From contig SDOX01000158.1 of NCBI GenBank assembly GCA_004565275.1, forward strand, positions 130,976 to 194,975: DNA of 64,000 nt. The letters are read 5' to 3'. A program made the translations under genes and the position numbers. The notes beneath the pieces are model-generated. The model searched no databases and was not told the DNA's origin. It saw only the letters and a program-made list of their open reading frames with translations. How positions within the stretch are numbered: the first letter of the stretch is position 1; every line of letters starts with the position of its first letter. Source of the DNA: Nannochloropsis salina CCMP1776 (Eukaryota; Sar; Eustigmatophyceae; Eustigmatales; Monodopsidaceae). Positions 23,261 to 34,351 of the stretch are shown here, piece after piece.

Positions 23261-24287
23261 ACGCAATTCAGTCCGGGCCCGCGGACGACGCGCCTTCATC
23301 AGTCTAGAAAAAGCCACGAACATCTTCGACCAGTCAAGTAATGGTAAGTGTCGTGCATCGTGCGCCGCTTCCCCTCGATACTCTGTGAAGGGTCATCTAG
23401 GTGCTCGCCCTAGAGTCCCAGATGAGATGCTTTTAGAATTTAGCATACTGGCGCAAGTGACTGTGTCGGCTTGCCTCTCCTACTACCTCTCTCAATGGTT
23501 TGTCCCATAACTTGCTGTTCGCCGTATACTTCGTGTTCTTGTCATCATAAGGAGTGGTTCCCTCTGCGGGGAGAGCCAACCTCATGACTTGAAAGCGTAA
23601 AGTGCATTCATCGCATTCTTTCCGTCCCATTCGCTTGTAATTTATGATCAGTACATGAATGCTCTGTTTCTGTGTCTTGCGATAAGGTTATGGATTTCAT
23701 CATGGCGAGTCTCGAATTTTTTCGTCAGATCCATGCCCTGTCAATTCGTATTATCGGCGCTGCTATTGAGAGTAAGCGGCTTGTCTGTGTGGGAGTAAGC
23801 GGCTTGTCTGTGACGTCTGACTCATTGCTGGAATAGATTAAATAGTGATGCTATTTTCCAGTGAATGAACTTCTGTTGCCGTCCCAATCAGACCAGCGTG
23901 AGGCGGTCGATCACTTATCTCCACCGCTTCTTCTCGTACGTTCTATCCTTCTTTCATGCACAATAGAACCCACTGCAGCACAGCATTACAGAGCGAACTA
24001 CCACATCAGACAAAGCAGATGCCGCATTCGAAAATCACATAAATGCTTTCTTGGCAAAGAAGGCCGGTGTTCTTGATTTAGCGCACATAGATATCGGTGA
24101 GAAACTTCCCGAACGGGCGAAGAGGATGGCAGGTGTGGCTACGTCCGTGTACTTCGAACCCTACTTTGCCGCGACAAGCTCTGGCGTAGGCAGCCTGGCA
24201 GCCCGCGCCAATAGCATCGATGCCGGCCTCGCGTACTGCAAGAAAGTGAAAGAGGCGACAGCATCCTCGGTGAATGTGGAAAAATGA
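23261..24287 (+). CDS. Unknown spliced gene, 5' end not found
   Basis: The last exon is clear: up to the stop at 24287 it encodes DKADAAFENHINAFLAKKAG, LDLAHIDIGEKLPERAKRMA, a Gly/Ala-rich middle with VYFEPYFAATSSGVGS, and AYCKKVKEATASSVNVEK. An upstream exon ends at 23343 before GTAAGT and reads RNSVRARGRRAFISLEKATN, with an acceptor CCGCAG just before 23261. Two splice models keep the frame: direct joining to 23992 (after CATTACAG), or inclusion of a middle exon 23862-23935 followed by a 43-base intron to 23979. The first is simpler because 43 bases is very short for this genome. No ATG is found in frame, so a first exon is missing. The basic Arg-rich upstream exon could be a transit peptide. 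Family unknown. Confidence 0.45.
23771..23812. repeat. 23-bp tandem duplication in an intron
   Basis: AGTAAGCGGCTTGTCTGTG occurs at 23771 and again at 23794, 23 bases apart, inside the likely intron of the unknown gene. Probably slippage. Confidence 0.8.
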
Positions 24288-25015
24288 GGATTTCATCAAG
24301 ATCATCAAGGAGATGGAAATGTAAAAAAGGAATTGAATGCAGGAAGGGCTCTTGTCATGTGCATGTGTGACATAAGAGGACGTGAGACGTACAAGGTTAC
24401 TACTACTTTGTCCATTTGTGGCACCGCGATAGGCGTGAAGTGATCCCTGCCAAAACTAAAGAACAAGATCAATCATTCATACAAAGTAAGCCTTCTTGTA
24501 ACCATTGGTGGTATGTCAACGATGCGTCGTCTTTAGGCTACGTTCCTAAGCCGTTCGGCGAGGAGGGATCACTCCTAGTAGGCGATGGGAAGTCTCCCTG
24601 TCTAATCGACTGAGTGACACGTATGCGGTGATCTCCTGACAAAATGAAACCCGACGAGGAGCAGTGATGTCCACTTTGCTCCCCAGAGTGTCGCCACTGT
24701 CCGGGTGACCCTGATCAAGACGGCGTGGAATCAGGGGGACGGAGCCGAGGCAGCTGCCTCGCTGACACGGTGGACATAAAATGGCCCGTTCCACGTTGTA
24801 CTCTTTCCTAGAGTGCGTGTCGCAAGCATTGAATAAGGCGCATCTCCCTTCATCACGAATCTTTCCATACCGTGATCCTGACGGATCTCACATTTCACAC
24901 ACCTCAGGAAAGTCCGCCACAATTATTGCCGCCATTTTCGCCAGGAAGTGCTGAAACTCCAAAGACGCGTCATTCGATCCCGTGGGCCTTATAACCCTTT
25001 GTGGCACGCTAAATA
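24288..25015. other. Intergenic, promoter region of the TPR gene
   Basis: About 730 bases between two plus-strand genes. No convincing frame. Confidence 0.5.
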
Positions 25016-27030
25016 ATGCACACTCCGAGCCATGTAAAGTTGAGCGTCGCCATATGCGCCATGAGCGTGCTGCTTCCTGTACAGGATGTGTCGGCTTTCC
25101 TGACTCCTGCAGCAAGTGGGCATCGGAACCACCCCCTGGCTCCGAGAAGTCCGACGTCAGACCCAACTGCCTTGGCAGTCAGCACTGAAGGCGACCCTGA
25201 CCGCTGCAAGATCCGGAACGATGTGGAACAGCAATTTAATCGCAAGGATGCCGTGCGCTCCTTGAATGCATGGACCTTTGGAGCCACGGCAGGGGCCGCT
25301 TGGGCGGCATTGACCATGGGGGGCTCAAGGGCAAGCTCTCCAAGTGTCCCCGACTTGGCGCCGATGGCAGCGTCTTCAAGCGGGGGGCCGGTAGAAGGTG
25401 CAGTTGTGCGGAAATCAGTACCGGAACTGAGGTTTGAAATGCTGAAAAAGGGGTTGGACCTGACGCATGCGTTTCAGTTCGAAGAGGCGGAGGACGTTTA
25501 CACAGAGCTGATAGGGCTCTTCGACAGCGACTACGCAAGTTTGAGCGATCAGGAGAAGCAGCTGGTGGCAAAGTACGTAGTGGAAGTCCACGCAAGAGTA
25601 TAAAGAAGTCGTGCATTTAATGAATGTTCTAAGGCCTGTCGAGTAGGAACAACGACAGGAGGTGAAGCACTTACAGCTATCCTCTTAGTCCAGAAGGAGA
25701 GTGTCACAAGGGTGCACGGTATTGCGCTGCCGGTGACCAAGAAACTGGATGAATTTTTAAAAACACGCTAATTTCTTATGTATTCTCCATTCGTACGTGC
25801 GCAGAGCGTTCTCGAATCGAGGCAATGTCCGCTGCTCCTTGACGCGAGTCAGCGAGGCGCTGCTAGACTACAGCCGAAGCATTGAGCTGTGTCCTGACAC
25901 GGCCGAGTACTGGACAAACCGGGGCTTGGCCTTCGAAGTGATAGGTGAGTAGCTCGTGTGCTTGTTAGTGTTGACCGGCGTCGCATGGAGTTGCTTTTTC
26001 AACTCGAGTGGCTGCTTGGTCTGACAAGCGAGGTCCCCCCTCCCCAATCAAATACCTCTGGATTTTGGCCATTCTTCTACTCTGACGACTGTCATACTTG
26101 CGAACAGCGGACGAACTTCTTGCAACACGGGAAAAGGACGCATTCCAATTCTATGAGACGGCCATCGCCGACTACGAGCACGCACTGGTCATGGACCCCG
26201 AGAACCACCGGCTCTACCTTAATGCTGGCGACGTGCTCACACGCACCCGTCGGCATGACCTTGCATTGGAGTACTATCGCAGAGGTATGTTGATAAATTT
26301 GAGTTTAAAATTGTCCCTTAAAGCGAAACATGCAGGCTTCCTTCGTTCCTGCTTCCTTTTCCCCTTGAACCATATCATGCTTCCTTCATTTGAACATCTT
26401 CAAGCTGATAATTTTAAGATACATATTATCTGTCATAATACAGCCCTTGCCTTGTTTCCCATGTCTCCGGCGAGTCGCGGCAAGGTGGCGTTGCTGGAGG
26501 TAGAGAACGGTAATGTTGGGCGAGGCATGTACATGCTTGAGTCCATCAATCGACGGTAAGTCTAAAACGTAGGCAAAATCGAAAGGAAAAGAAATGGGTG
26601 CGCTTTGATTCACAAGAAAGTTTCTTGTCAGTAAATTACTAGATGGCCTTGAATGTGACATACCAGTACGGGAAGAATTTCGATTTTTCATGAATTTAGC
26701 ATGTGAGCTTTGACTGTGATACATGACCTCTAATTGTATTTTATCGGCGCTTCTATCCTACATGTCTGCAGTAATCCGGACTTTGCGGAAATGCTTCTTG
26801 CATCAGCTGCCTTGGATTGGACTCTCGGCCGATTTGTCGAAGGCGTGGATTCGTATCGTGAAGCAGTGTCGCGTGATCCGCGACTGTTCGACGACTCGTA
26901 CTTAAAGATGGATTGTCACTGGCCTCCGACCATGTTAAAAATGCTGGACAAGCTCCGAGAAGCTGGCACCATTGAAGGGCTGCGGTCTACTGCGGTGTCT
27001 TGGTTCGACAGTCGAGGAGACATTATTTGA
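25016..27030 (+). CDS. Plastid-targeted TPR-repeat protein
   Basis: Five exons: 25016-25572, 25805-25944, 26108-26284, 26444-26555 and 26772-27030. All borders are GT-AG and phases match (2, 1, 1, 2), giving 414 residues. Residues 1-27 are a signal peptide ending VQDVSA, followed by Phe28 (the Ala-Phe plastid signature) and a Ser/Pro/Thr-rich transit region. The mature part carries tetratricopeptide-type helices: LDLTHAFQFEEAEDVYTELI, AFSNRGNVRCSLTRVSEALL, YSRSIELCPDTAEYWTNRGL, FYETAIADYEHALVMDPENH and LGRFVEGVDSYREAVSRDPR. TPR proteins act as assembly factors or scaffolds; here a stromal role is inferred from the presequence. A hydrophobic stretch (AWTFGATAGAAWAALTMGG) before the repeats may be a membrane or thylakoid-transfer segment. 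No specific orthologue recognised. Confidence 0.85.
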
Positions 27031-27909
27031 GTGTCCTAGTCAAAGTGAAGGCGCTGATTGAGTCACCTTTCCTGATCGGTCTGAAATTGTTGTTTGGACA
27101 TTGTTTGAAGATCATGAATATTGACAGCTACAGAAACATACTTTGCGCAGAATGTAAATATACGCGGGTGCGGAATTCGAAGTGTGATTATGTGTAAACG
27201 CCTTCTTCAGCGTCAGCTCACCGCTGGCTTAGACAAGCTACTTTCTTTCACAGAAAGTATTCGACATGTAGTAAGCATGAAAAATGTCTATAAGGTCGTG
27301 ACAATGCAAATGTGTAGTTACCGATATGTTTTTACAAACTTCCAGGATTCTTGCATCTCCAATCTTTTTCCCAGATTTTTTTTCAAGAAACGATCTTAGG
27401 CAAAACACGTGGACAGAATTCTTTTCACGAGAAAAGAAGCTACTCCGCCGGTGATTTTTTTGAAGAACGAACAAATTTGTCGCCGAGTCCTTGCTGCAAT
27501 TAAGTAGTCCCTGAACAGAGGCCAAACCAAAACTGCGAAATGTACATCTGATGTGAGGTAACTATCTGAAATGTAGAAGGCAGCACCAGCAACCGGGAAT
27601 GATACGCTTTTGCATTTTAGAGAAATTGTTCAGGTGTTCTGCTATCGAAATTGCCCTCCTCATAATGTTTTCCCAACAACTAAAATGTAAAGAAAAGATA
27701 ATTGATGCATTTAAACTTTATTTCTCCATTGGTATTTGCTTTCTCTCCTTGGACTCTGAAAATGCTTTGCACATACTGAATTTCCACTCGTCAATTTACT
27801 TCCTCATTTATTTTTGTTCATGGCTCGTGGGCGTCTTTCATTCTGAATGTACCATGGAACAGTATCCCAATTTTCTTAGTCTTGTATTACAGTTCAGCTA
27901 GGATCCTAC
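27031..27909. other. AT-rich intergenic, between convergent genes
   Basis: About 880 AT-rich bases between the ends of the TPR gene and the TVP38-like gene. Nothing recognised. Confidence 0.5.
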
Positions 27910-28902
27910 TTACGCTACCGCCGGCGTGCTCGCCGCGATGGATGACGTCGCAAGGTCCTTTGTGTTAAACAAGATTTCTTCCTCCGCCTCAGGTGGTGTT
28001 TTGCCGTCCTCCTGCGCGGATTCAACATCTGCACGACCAGCTGCGACAGATTCCACCGCAGACATTTCTGCTTCTTTCTCTGCTTTGATTTCACGAACAT
28101 ATTTGCGGCCGAACCAGGCGCCACACACTAGGACCAGAAAGATACATGTAATGCCAACGATCTCCAAAATTTGTGAACCCTCGCTTTTGGCCTTAAATAT
28201 ATCCTTGGGGTCCTGAAGCTTAGCTCCCAAATCCGTCAAAATCCAAGACAGAGGTGCCATTATAACGATAGCACAAGAAAAGAAGGGTATCGGTGGGTCT
28301 TCAATTGCGCCCAAACCGTAGCTTTTCACGGCTGCCGGAATTGCAGCCAATCGTATTAATACATTACTTTGCCAAGGTCTTTCTTCTACAAGCCTAGCCA
28401 TCGCAGCGAGCCACACATACTCTTTAAAAAAGTATGTCACAAGCAGATCTCGGAAAAGGTATCTGCCTGCCAGATAAGCACAGATTGTTGCTAGAAGTTT
28501 TACCACGTACGCCATGGCGAGGCCCTGTTTCGAGCCATAAACGAAGCCGCTTATCAAGTCGATCAGGTTTGCGCTTCCACCGATCATAAGGAACGCCCAA
28601 CTTACGATACCATAGACTACTAATCCATTGAGACCCTGCCTTTTAAGCCATCTCTCGCTGTCCATGATAGGTTGGCGAAGTACAGTCCCACTGAGGACAG
28701 CAAACGTTACCAAGAAGAGGACGAAGACCCATATTCGCGCTTTAGAAGTCCAAGATTTTTTGGGGTGTTCAGATTTTAGCTGTGGAAAGGAATAGTAGCC
28801 GGGCTTCTGTTTAATTTGGTCGCTGGGCGCACTCGCATCGTCGCTTGCCGTAGGAGTTCCGTTGGACGATATAACATTATCCTCATTTCCTTGATGGTCC
28901 AT
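27910..28902 (-). CDS. TVP38/TMEM41/DedA (VTT-domain) membrane protein
   Basis: Single exon, 330 residues from the ATG at 28902 (the open frame begins one codon earlier with GTG). A hydrophilic N-terminus of about 55 residues is followed by a helix (IWVFVLFLVTFAVLSG), then the VTT core: SANLIDLISGFVYGSKQGLA, KLLATICAYLAGRYLFRD and NVLIRLAAIPAAVKSYGLGA, a reentrant-loop pair with the conserved Arg and Gly-Phe/Gly motifs. A last helix (ILEIVGITCIFLVLVCGAWF) precedes an acidic tail. Related proteins (TVP38, VMP1, TMEM41B, DedA) work in the ER/Golgi or plastid envelope and are linked to lipid scrambling and vesicle formation. Family clear; location not predictable. Confidence 0.85.
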   Translation of the reverse strand: MDHQGNEDNVISSNGTPTASDDASAPSDQIKQKPGYYSFPQLKSEHPKKSWTSKARIWVFVLFLVTFAVLSGTVLRQPIMDSERWLKRQGLNGLVVYGIVSWAFLMIGGSANLIDLISGFVYGSKQGLAMAYVVKLLATICAYLAGRYLFRDLLVTYFFKEYVWLAAMARLVEERPWQSNVLIRLAAIPAAVKSYGLGAIEDPPIPFFSCAIVIMAPLSWILTDLGAKLQDPKDIFKAKSEGSQILEIVGITCIFLVLVCGAWFGRKYVREIKAEKEAEMSAVESVAAGRADVESAQEDGKTPPEAEEEILFNTKDLATSSIAASTPAVA

Positions 28903-29656
28903 CACTCTTACAAATAAGCCAAATTTTAAGATCGTGCGAAAATGGGAATAAGTCAGATTCGAGGATAATGTACTTCATTAAGGTTTTACGCGCAAAGCTT
29001 TGCTATAGGATCGGTGCGTTCTCCTCGTGTTCGAGGAGTGTCGGTTCGCTCCCCGGTTCAAAACTTTAACGGCTAGCGAGATGACGGCGATATTGTACAC
29101 GGAGCATCGCTGCTTGGGGTGTACAATGATTTCAACTTATCAAATTTGCATAGTGCGCTTGACACTGGTACTATGGGGTCAAAATTTCAAAGGGGTTCAT
29201 TAACCGACCGTATGAATCTGCTGCTCCGAAAGCTTTATAGTTTCGTTTAAATGGAGCCACGTGATGATTAAGATAACTTGCAAGGACTTATTCCCTGCGA
29301 GGGCGATTGAATAATGAGACATTCACCCACTCAATTTTTACTAACATCCAACTATGCTATGTCATCTTTGATGTCTTGCTCTGTACACTTCTTTGTCACT
29401 TTGCTATTTTTCTAATAGGCTCTTTAAAATTTAAGCACTTTCATTTTATGTCGAGCATTCGCTCAGTGACAGCCTGAAGTTTAGGCAACGCTGTTCAACA
29501 CGCCATCCTCTAATAAAGCCTTAAACATATTTGTATCTGCATTAGAAGGCAGTTAAAAACTGCGGTACACCTACTCGAAATTTGAAAAAATAAAGTTTGG
29601 AAGTGTTTAAATATGCTTTAAGTCAAAGATTTTTATGTCAGGAGTCGCCAGCTTAC
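28903..29656. other. AT-rich intergenic
   Basis: About 750 bases upstream of the TVP38-like gene, AT-rich, no gene seen. The missing C-terminal half of the Hsp20 gene to its right would be expected here but is not recognisable. Confidence 0.5.
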
Positions 29657-30155
29657 CTTTCCATAACTGCGCTCCTTAACAAATCACATCGGATCTTGAC
29701 TGTGCCTTTCCCCTTCAAATTCCCCCTGGTCCTCTCGCTTTTTTGTGCGCTCTTCCCTGCGCTCTGCCGTAATGGACATGTGGCCGTTTTCTGAGAAAGA
29801 AAGCTGGATATCCTCCTTTTTGAAGCCAGGTACTTCTGCGTTCACTTCATGAGAGGTGTCGTCTTCTTCCCATCTACAGCGATGGATGATGCCGTAGGCA
29901 CACTCATGACAAGTCGCTTCCACATCGAAGAAGCAGGCGGCGGCACTGAAGGCAACTCATGAGTTTATCATCAAGTAATTCGTCCAGAAGACGATTTAAT
30001 TCTCCCATGTGCCCACGTATCAAATGGGCCAAGGATGAGTCCGCGACTTGATTGAGGGAAGAAGTCAGAGCGGTAGGTGCTGTTGGCACGGTAGGACTAC
30101 CCTCGGCATGACAAGGAGGACTAGTGTTATGCAAACCTTGGAAGGCATTTGCCAC
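29657..30155 (-). pseudogene. Decayed small heat-shock protein (Hsp20) gene
   Basis: A minus-strand stretch reads as the middle of an alpha-crystallin domain: WEEDDTSHEVNAEVPGFKKE, DIQLSFSENGHMSITAERRE, and after a charged linker FVKERSYGK, the expected strand before the S/F-rich end of the domain. Three defects show: between the N-terminal part (NRLLDELLDDKLM, near 29970) and the domain the frame shifts near 29940; a TGA interrupts the frame near 29685, just before FVKERSYGK; and no sequence for the second half of the domain follows the GTAAGC donor at 29656. No ATG opens the N-terminal frame either. The simplest reading is a host Hsp20 gene in decay. A truncated but expressed protein ending at the TGA, or non-standard splicing, cannot be excluded. 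Confidence 0.6.
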
Positions 30156-30709
30156 AGAAAATACATAAGGCGTCCTCTACGTTAAAATCGGATGTTGAAG
30201 TTCGAGGACTTAAAGGCAGAGCTAAAGACTTTGCACTGTTTCCCGGTAGAAAGTAGAGTGGATTCGGTAAGGGAGAATTAAGAAAAAACGCAATTTATAT
30301 TCCGATTGACACGCACATCCGGACAGTTTGTAGAGTGCAAATAAGCACTGATACCAAAAATCTATTTTCGATACCTGCGGGGATTTGAGTTAAGACCCAT
30401 TCGTCCAGCAAGCGTGTGATGCGGGCAGGCTGGGGAATAGCTTCCAGAAAGGGCACGTAGAAAGCGACCCGGAGGGCAGCCTTCCCAGGCACTTCTTGTT
30501 GCAGGCCCATGTCACTGTCTGGGAAACGTGTCCGCTCCCCCGCCGTTCCCCTTTGTTCTTGCATATTAAGTTATAAAAATGTTTGAGAACCTATCGTTCT
30601 CCTCATCCATTTTCCTACAGAGGCTGTCACTTTCTGCGGATCCCTCTTTCGACATACAAGCCCCGAACCTCCCCATCCGCGTGCTCACTCCTTCCCTTGT
30701 GCTGTAAAA
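30156..30709. other. Unassigned region with coding-like relics
   Basis: Minus strand 30564-30295 opens at an ATG and starts with plausible protein sequence (LRVAFYVPFLEAIPQPARIT), with a possible donor near 30380. A second minus stretch ending near 30137 reads SDFNVEDALCIFCGKCLPRF in frame with a stop. The two do not join in phase, so no gene is called. They may be further relics next to the Hsp20 pseudogene, or exons I cannot assemble. Confidence 0.3.
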
Positions 30710-31807
30710 ATGCAGCCCCTTTCGTCCTTCATCTCTTCCTCTTCAATGCTAATAGCCAGGCGAAAAAGAAAACCTTCTTCGCGAAGTCACTTAGATGATC
30801 ATTCATCCAAACGCTTTAGACGCCCACGATATCTCCCTGCTGCGCTTCCTCTCCCGTCCCCCTCGGTACTTTCTGAGGTTCATTCAAAAAAAAATCCGCA
30901 GACATCTGACACAATTATCAAACTCCGAAATGCATTTGCACGCCAGCAAGAACTTGATGAAAAAAGGCAAGGCATAGAAGTGCGTCTCGCCGATCCCTCC
31001 CTGTGCTCTCTTGTCACACAAGCAATACGTGAAACTGTGCTTCGTTCCCTCCTGAGGGACCGTGAAAAGGCCCGGGCATGCATGAAAAATCTCCTGTTTG
31101 GAATCAATGGTGAGGTTGTAGCTGCGCTGACGCAGCTGAGTATGGTACAAAGCTCGCAACAAGAGCTCCTTCAACGGTGTGAAGACGTCTTGGCTTTTGA
31201 ACCCTTGGTCTCTAAATTGGAGACCTATGCCCGTGACCGTAACTTCTCTCAAGACTGTACGTCATACTGTCTTGATCTAGGTATTGACTCTTGGGTGCGC
31301 ATTAAAAGCACTCAGAACATCGTTTCTCTGGGGGACTCTCCTCTGTTTCAACATTTTGATGGTTGCTCTTTCAACGTCACTCGCACTCTTCGTCTGGCAC
31401 ACCTTTCTCCCACAATGACGGGCCCGACTTTATTCAATTTATTTCAACCTGTAGCTGTTAGTGTAGTCAGGGCTGAGTTCCTGAAATCTAAAATACCGGA
31501 GATGCAGGTAGTGGTCGAAGTTGGAGGCGGTCCGGAAGAGCATGTTGATGCGCCTATGGGACAAAGCAAACTATGTGAGCGAAATAAAGGGTTCAGGGTG
31601 ATTTGCTACGGCTATCGCACATATTTTCCGAAAGACAGTATCTGTAATTGTGATGAGCCTTGCAAGACCTGGGCATGTGGCTTACCACCTGCCTGCCAGC
31701 GAACTGCATGTCGACATTTGGTAGGCATGATAATTCCCATATCGCGGACTGCCACCATGGATTCCCAATGCAGATCCTTGGATATTATGTTCTCGATTGT
31801 GACGTGA
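30710..31807 (+). CDS. Hypothetical protein, basic N-terminus, Cys-rich C-terminus
   Basis: Single open frame of 365 residues from an ATG. The first 55 residues are Ser/Arg/Lys-rich (ARRKRKPSSRSHLDDHSSKR), possible nuclear or nucleolar signal. Residues about 70-165 are helical (LRNAFARQQELDEKRQGIEV). The C-terminal part has six Cys within 25 residues (CNCDEPCKTWACGLPPACQ) that could bind metal. In contrast to neighbours it is AT-rich. No domain recognised. It may be a real lineage-specific gene; introns may have been read through near the 3' end. Confidence 0.5.
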   Translation: MQPLSSFISSSSMLIARRKRKPSSRSHLDDHSSKRFRRPRYLPAALPLPSPSVLSEVHSKKNPQTSDTIIKLRNAFARQQELDEKRQGIEVRLADPSLCSLVTQAIRETVLRSLLRDREKARACMKNLLFGINGEVVAALTQLSMVQSSQQELLQRCEDVLAFEPLVSKLETYARDRNFSQDCTSYCLDLGIDSWVRIKSTQNIVSLGDSPLFQHFDGCSFNVTRTLRLAHLSPTMTGPTLFNLFQPVAVSVVRAEFLKSKIPEMQVVVEVGGGPEEHVDAPMGQSKLCERNKGFRVICYGYRTYFPKDSICNCDEPCKTWACGLPPACQRTACRHLVGMIIPISRTATMDSQCRSLDIMFSIVT

Positions 31808-32945
31808 ATCATCATCAACGAGGTCACTGTAAGCGTGACAATACTAGGAAAAACCCCAAAAAACTGATCGTAAATGATAACAAAAACACCAAGGAATCTG
31901 TGCCACATTCTCAATTTTTTAATATCTCAAAAGCATTATCGTGCATGACTAATTTACTTGTGCAATTATTGAAGACCCCTAAAATGATTTTTTATACTAA
32001 GCAAAATCGCTGCAATTGAAACCTTCACCACGTAAATCAATGGGAGATCTATATGTGTCGAAAGCTATTAACATAAGCGGCTGTACTTGGTATAATACTT
32101 ATTTCCTTTAAATTTATACATCGTTATTGAAATATAACATAAATCTATGGTATTCCTTCATGCTTGGACAAACAGCGCGCAGAAAGCATCACAGCTTAAA
32201 TAACATCGAAGAGTTCCTGTGAATGCCTGCCAGCAAACAATTTCGCAAGTCGTAAGAAAGTCGAAGTAAAGCTTACAGCAATGTGATCTCCAGCATGTCT
32301 TGTCAGTAAAAAAGGTTTCGCTTGATATCTCTGCGCAATTCAAAATTAAACGGTTAGCAACGGGCGGGGGGGGTCAGCCGTTTCCGTTTCTGTTCAAAAA
32401 CTGAATGTAGAAAGAAAGATCGCTTCCATAAAACCCTCTTTACACGTTGCATTGGAGTGCAGGGATAAGTGATACAGTCAAATGCAGCCAATATTCTTTT
32501 TGCTGTGGTTTACTTCTCATACTTCGCCGGATGTTTCGCCCTATATTCGAACAGTCTATGCAAGGCGATGTCCAGCTAAATTCGCTCTGTTGAACTTCCC
32601 GACCCATTACATTCCACCCAGGCCCTTGTTATATATTTAACTAAGCTGTACCTCAATCTTAGAGGTCACAAAAGTGTCGTACTCAACTTTCTCTCCTGTA
32701 ACAATATTATGTCTCAGGTCTAGTGCGCAAGACGTGATCCACGATAGTTTTTATCGAGTATGCGTGTACTCATATCAATCGGTAGGTAAACATTTGTGAT
32801 TCATGCTCTCCATGATTCGAAGCTGCCTTACCTTTACCCAGCCTTTCGGTATGGTATCCTCTTCATGCAAGAATATCGTTGCCACTAGTCCCCGGACGTA
32901 CTTTCCTACCTCTTCCTCTTTGCATTGATCTCATCAATTTCTCTG
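31808..32945. other. AT-rich intergenic
   Basis: About 1.1 kb, AT-rich, with no supported gene. Confidence 0.5.
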
Positions 32946-33820
32946 ATGTGTGAGTTCTTGTCGGCCCTCTTTGGAAGGGATCCACTTTTTCGTTAAATAC
33001 ATAAACAGATCCCAACAATTCCTCACCCAAACTTGTCTCGACAGTCCTAGCAGGTTTGAGTCTGGCGGCGAGTAGTTGCTTGGATTTTGTGGACGTTTCA
33101 AATATTCCGACCTGCTACAGGGGCACATTCCTTTGCCTGGGAGCAGAGGATGACAATTGCCATCTTGGAGAAAACCAGCTTGTTATGCACGTCCTTGACA
33201 TGGGGCGTGATAGGAGAACACGCCAACCACAAATTGGCTTGAAGATGGAAAATGAAGGCATGGCCAAAAGCACTATAGAAACAATCTGGGTGGAGGACGA
33301 GTACAACCTCTTCAGCGGCCTTTCTCCCTTTTCTCCGCTTATCAACTCGGCAGACGTTCGCTACCATCTTATCGATAACGCAACTGTCTTCACCGACGCT
33401 CTGGCTCATCACGTGCCCTTCGATCAGCATTTTGTCGCGTCCTGTGTACCGGAACAGAAGGATATGTCAATTCTGCGGAGCATGCATCGCCAAGCTAAAA
33501 CTGTTGACTGCGTAAAAAATAGTGGGGCAGAAAACAAGCACAACTTTGTCACGATGGCTTTCGAGACAACTTGCTCAGTAGAAGACGTCGAGATGGCACT
33601 TAAGCTGGGGTTGATTCGGGTGGGGGTGCAGCTGAGTGGATTTGCCAAAAAACCCGTGCGTAAAGGCTTCATCACGTGTCAAGACATGTTGGAAGTACTG
33701 CCGTTTGACGAAGAAGACCATGATGATTCAATCGAGAGCTTTGACTTCGATGAGGATGAGTTTTGGGAGGAGGAGTGGGACGAGCCTCGTGCCGCACAAA
33801 AGAAACGCAACAGGATGTGA
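32946..33820 (+). CDS. Hypothetical protein with acidic tail
   Basis: The long frame 33051-33820 has no ATG until about residue 45, but a clean splice model exists: an ATG at 32946, one extra base, donor GTGAGT at 32950, and acceptor CTAG at 33050, giving MSGLSLAASSCLDFVDVSNI as start and 257 residues in total. The protein is mostly hydrophilic, with VRYHLIDNATVFTDALAHHV and KHNFVTMAFETTCSVEDVEM in the middle and a very acidic stretch (EEDHDDSIESFDFDEDEFWE) close to the C-terminus followed by a basic end (KKRNR). Such tails are common in nuclear or chromatin proteins. Coding potential is good; family unknown; the first exon with only four coding bases is inferred. Confidence 0.55.
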
Positions 33821-34351
33821 AAGAGGAATGTCCTGTAAGCATGATAGAAGTAAGTTGAGGGATATCATACTCATTACGCAGTGTGCAAAGGTGTCGAGGA
33901 AGAAAATGGCTCATGGTGATGATGTCTCCACTTTCATTTGCGAGAGGCAGAGAATAGAGTCTTCTGCAATAGAAATAGGTCTACACGCGCAAATATGGGG
34001 GACGTAATATTCTTTTTTATCGCGGTCACTTACTTTTGAATATGAGACGTTGAAAATTGCTGTGCGCGATTACGCAGATCTAAGAAAAATCTATAAACAA
34101 GAAATAACAATATACGGGTGGCACGTGATAGAGCATAATGCGTGTCTTGTCAAATTCATTACAATTTTTTAGCGTTTTAATGCTTATGGACAAATAAAAT
34201 GTCGGGTCATAATACTACATGTGTACAAGGAGCGGAGAGTGTATGCATGGTCACTGCAAGCAAGCACATCATCCAATGGAGAATCTCCAATTCGATAAAC
34301 CCCCCTTTGTCTAAACACCCAGCACAGTACTGATACAGGCTCCGAAGAGCA
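33821..34351. other. Intergenic, between convergent genes
   Basis: About 530 AT-rich bases. Nothing recognised. Confidence 0.5.

Noticed and set aside
28990-29075. A GGTTCAAAA-containing stretch that looked like part of a tRNA
   Set aside because: The T-loop does not match the consensus and no acceptor or D-arm pairing can be drawn around it.
29684-29686. The TGA in the Hsp20 frame as a selenocysteine codon
   Set aside because: Hsp20 proteins are not selenoproteins, and the same locus also has a frame change, no ATG and a missing C-terminal half.
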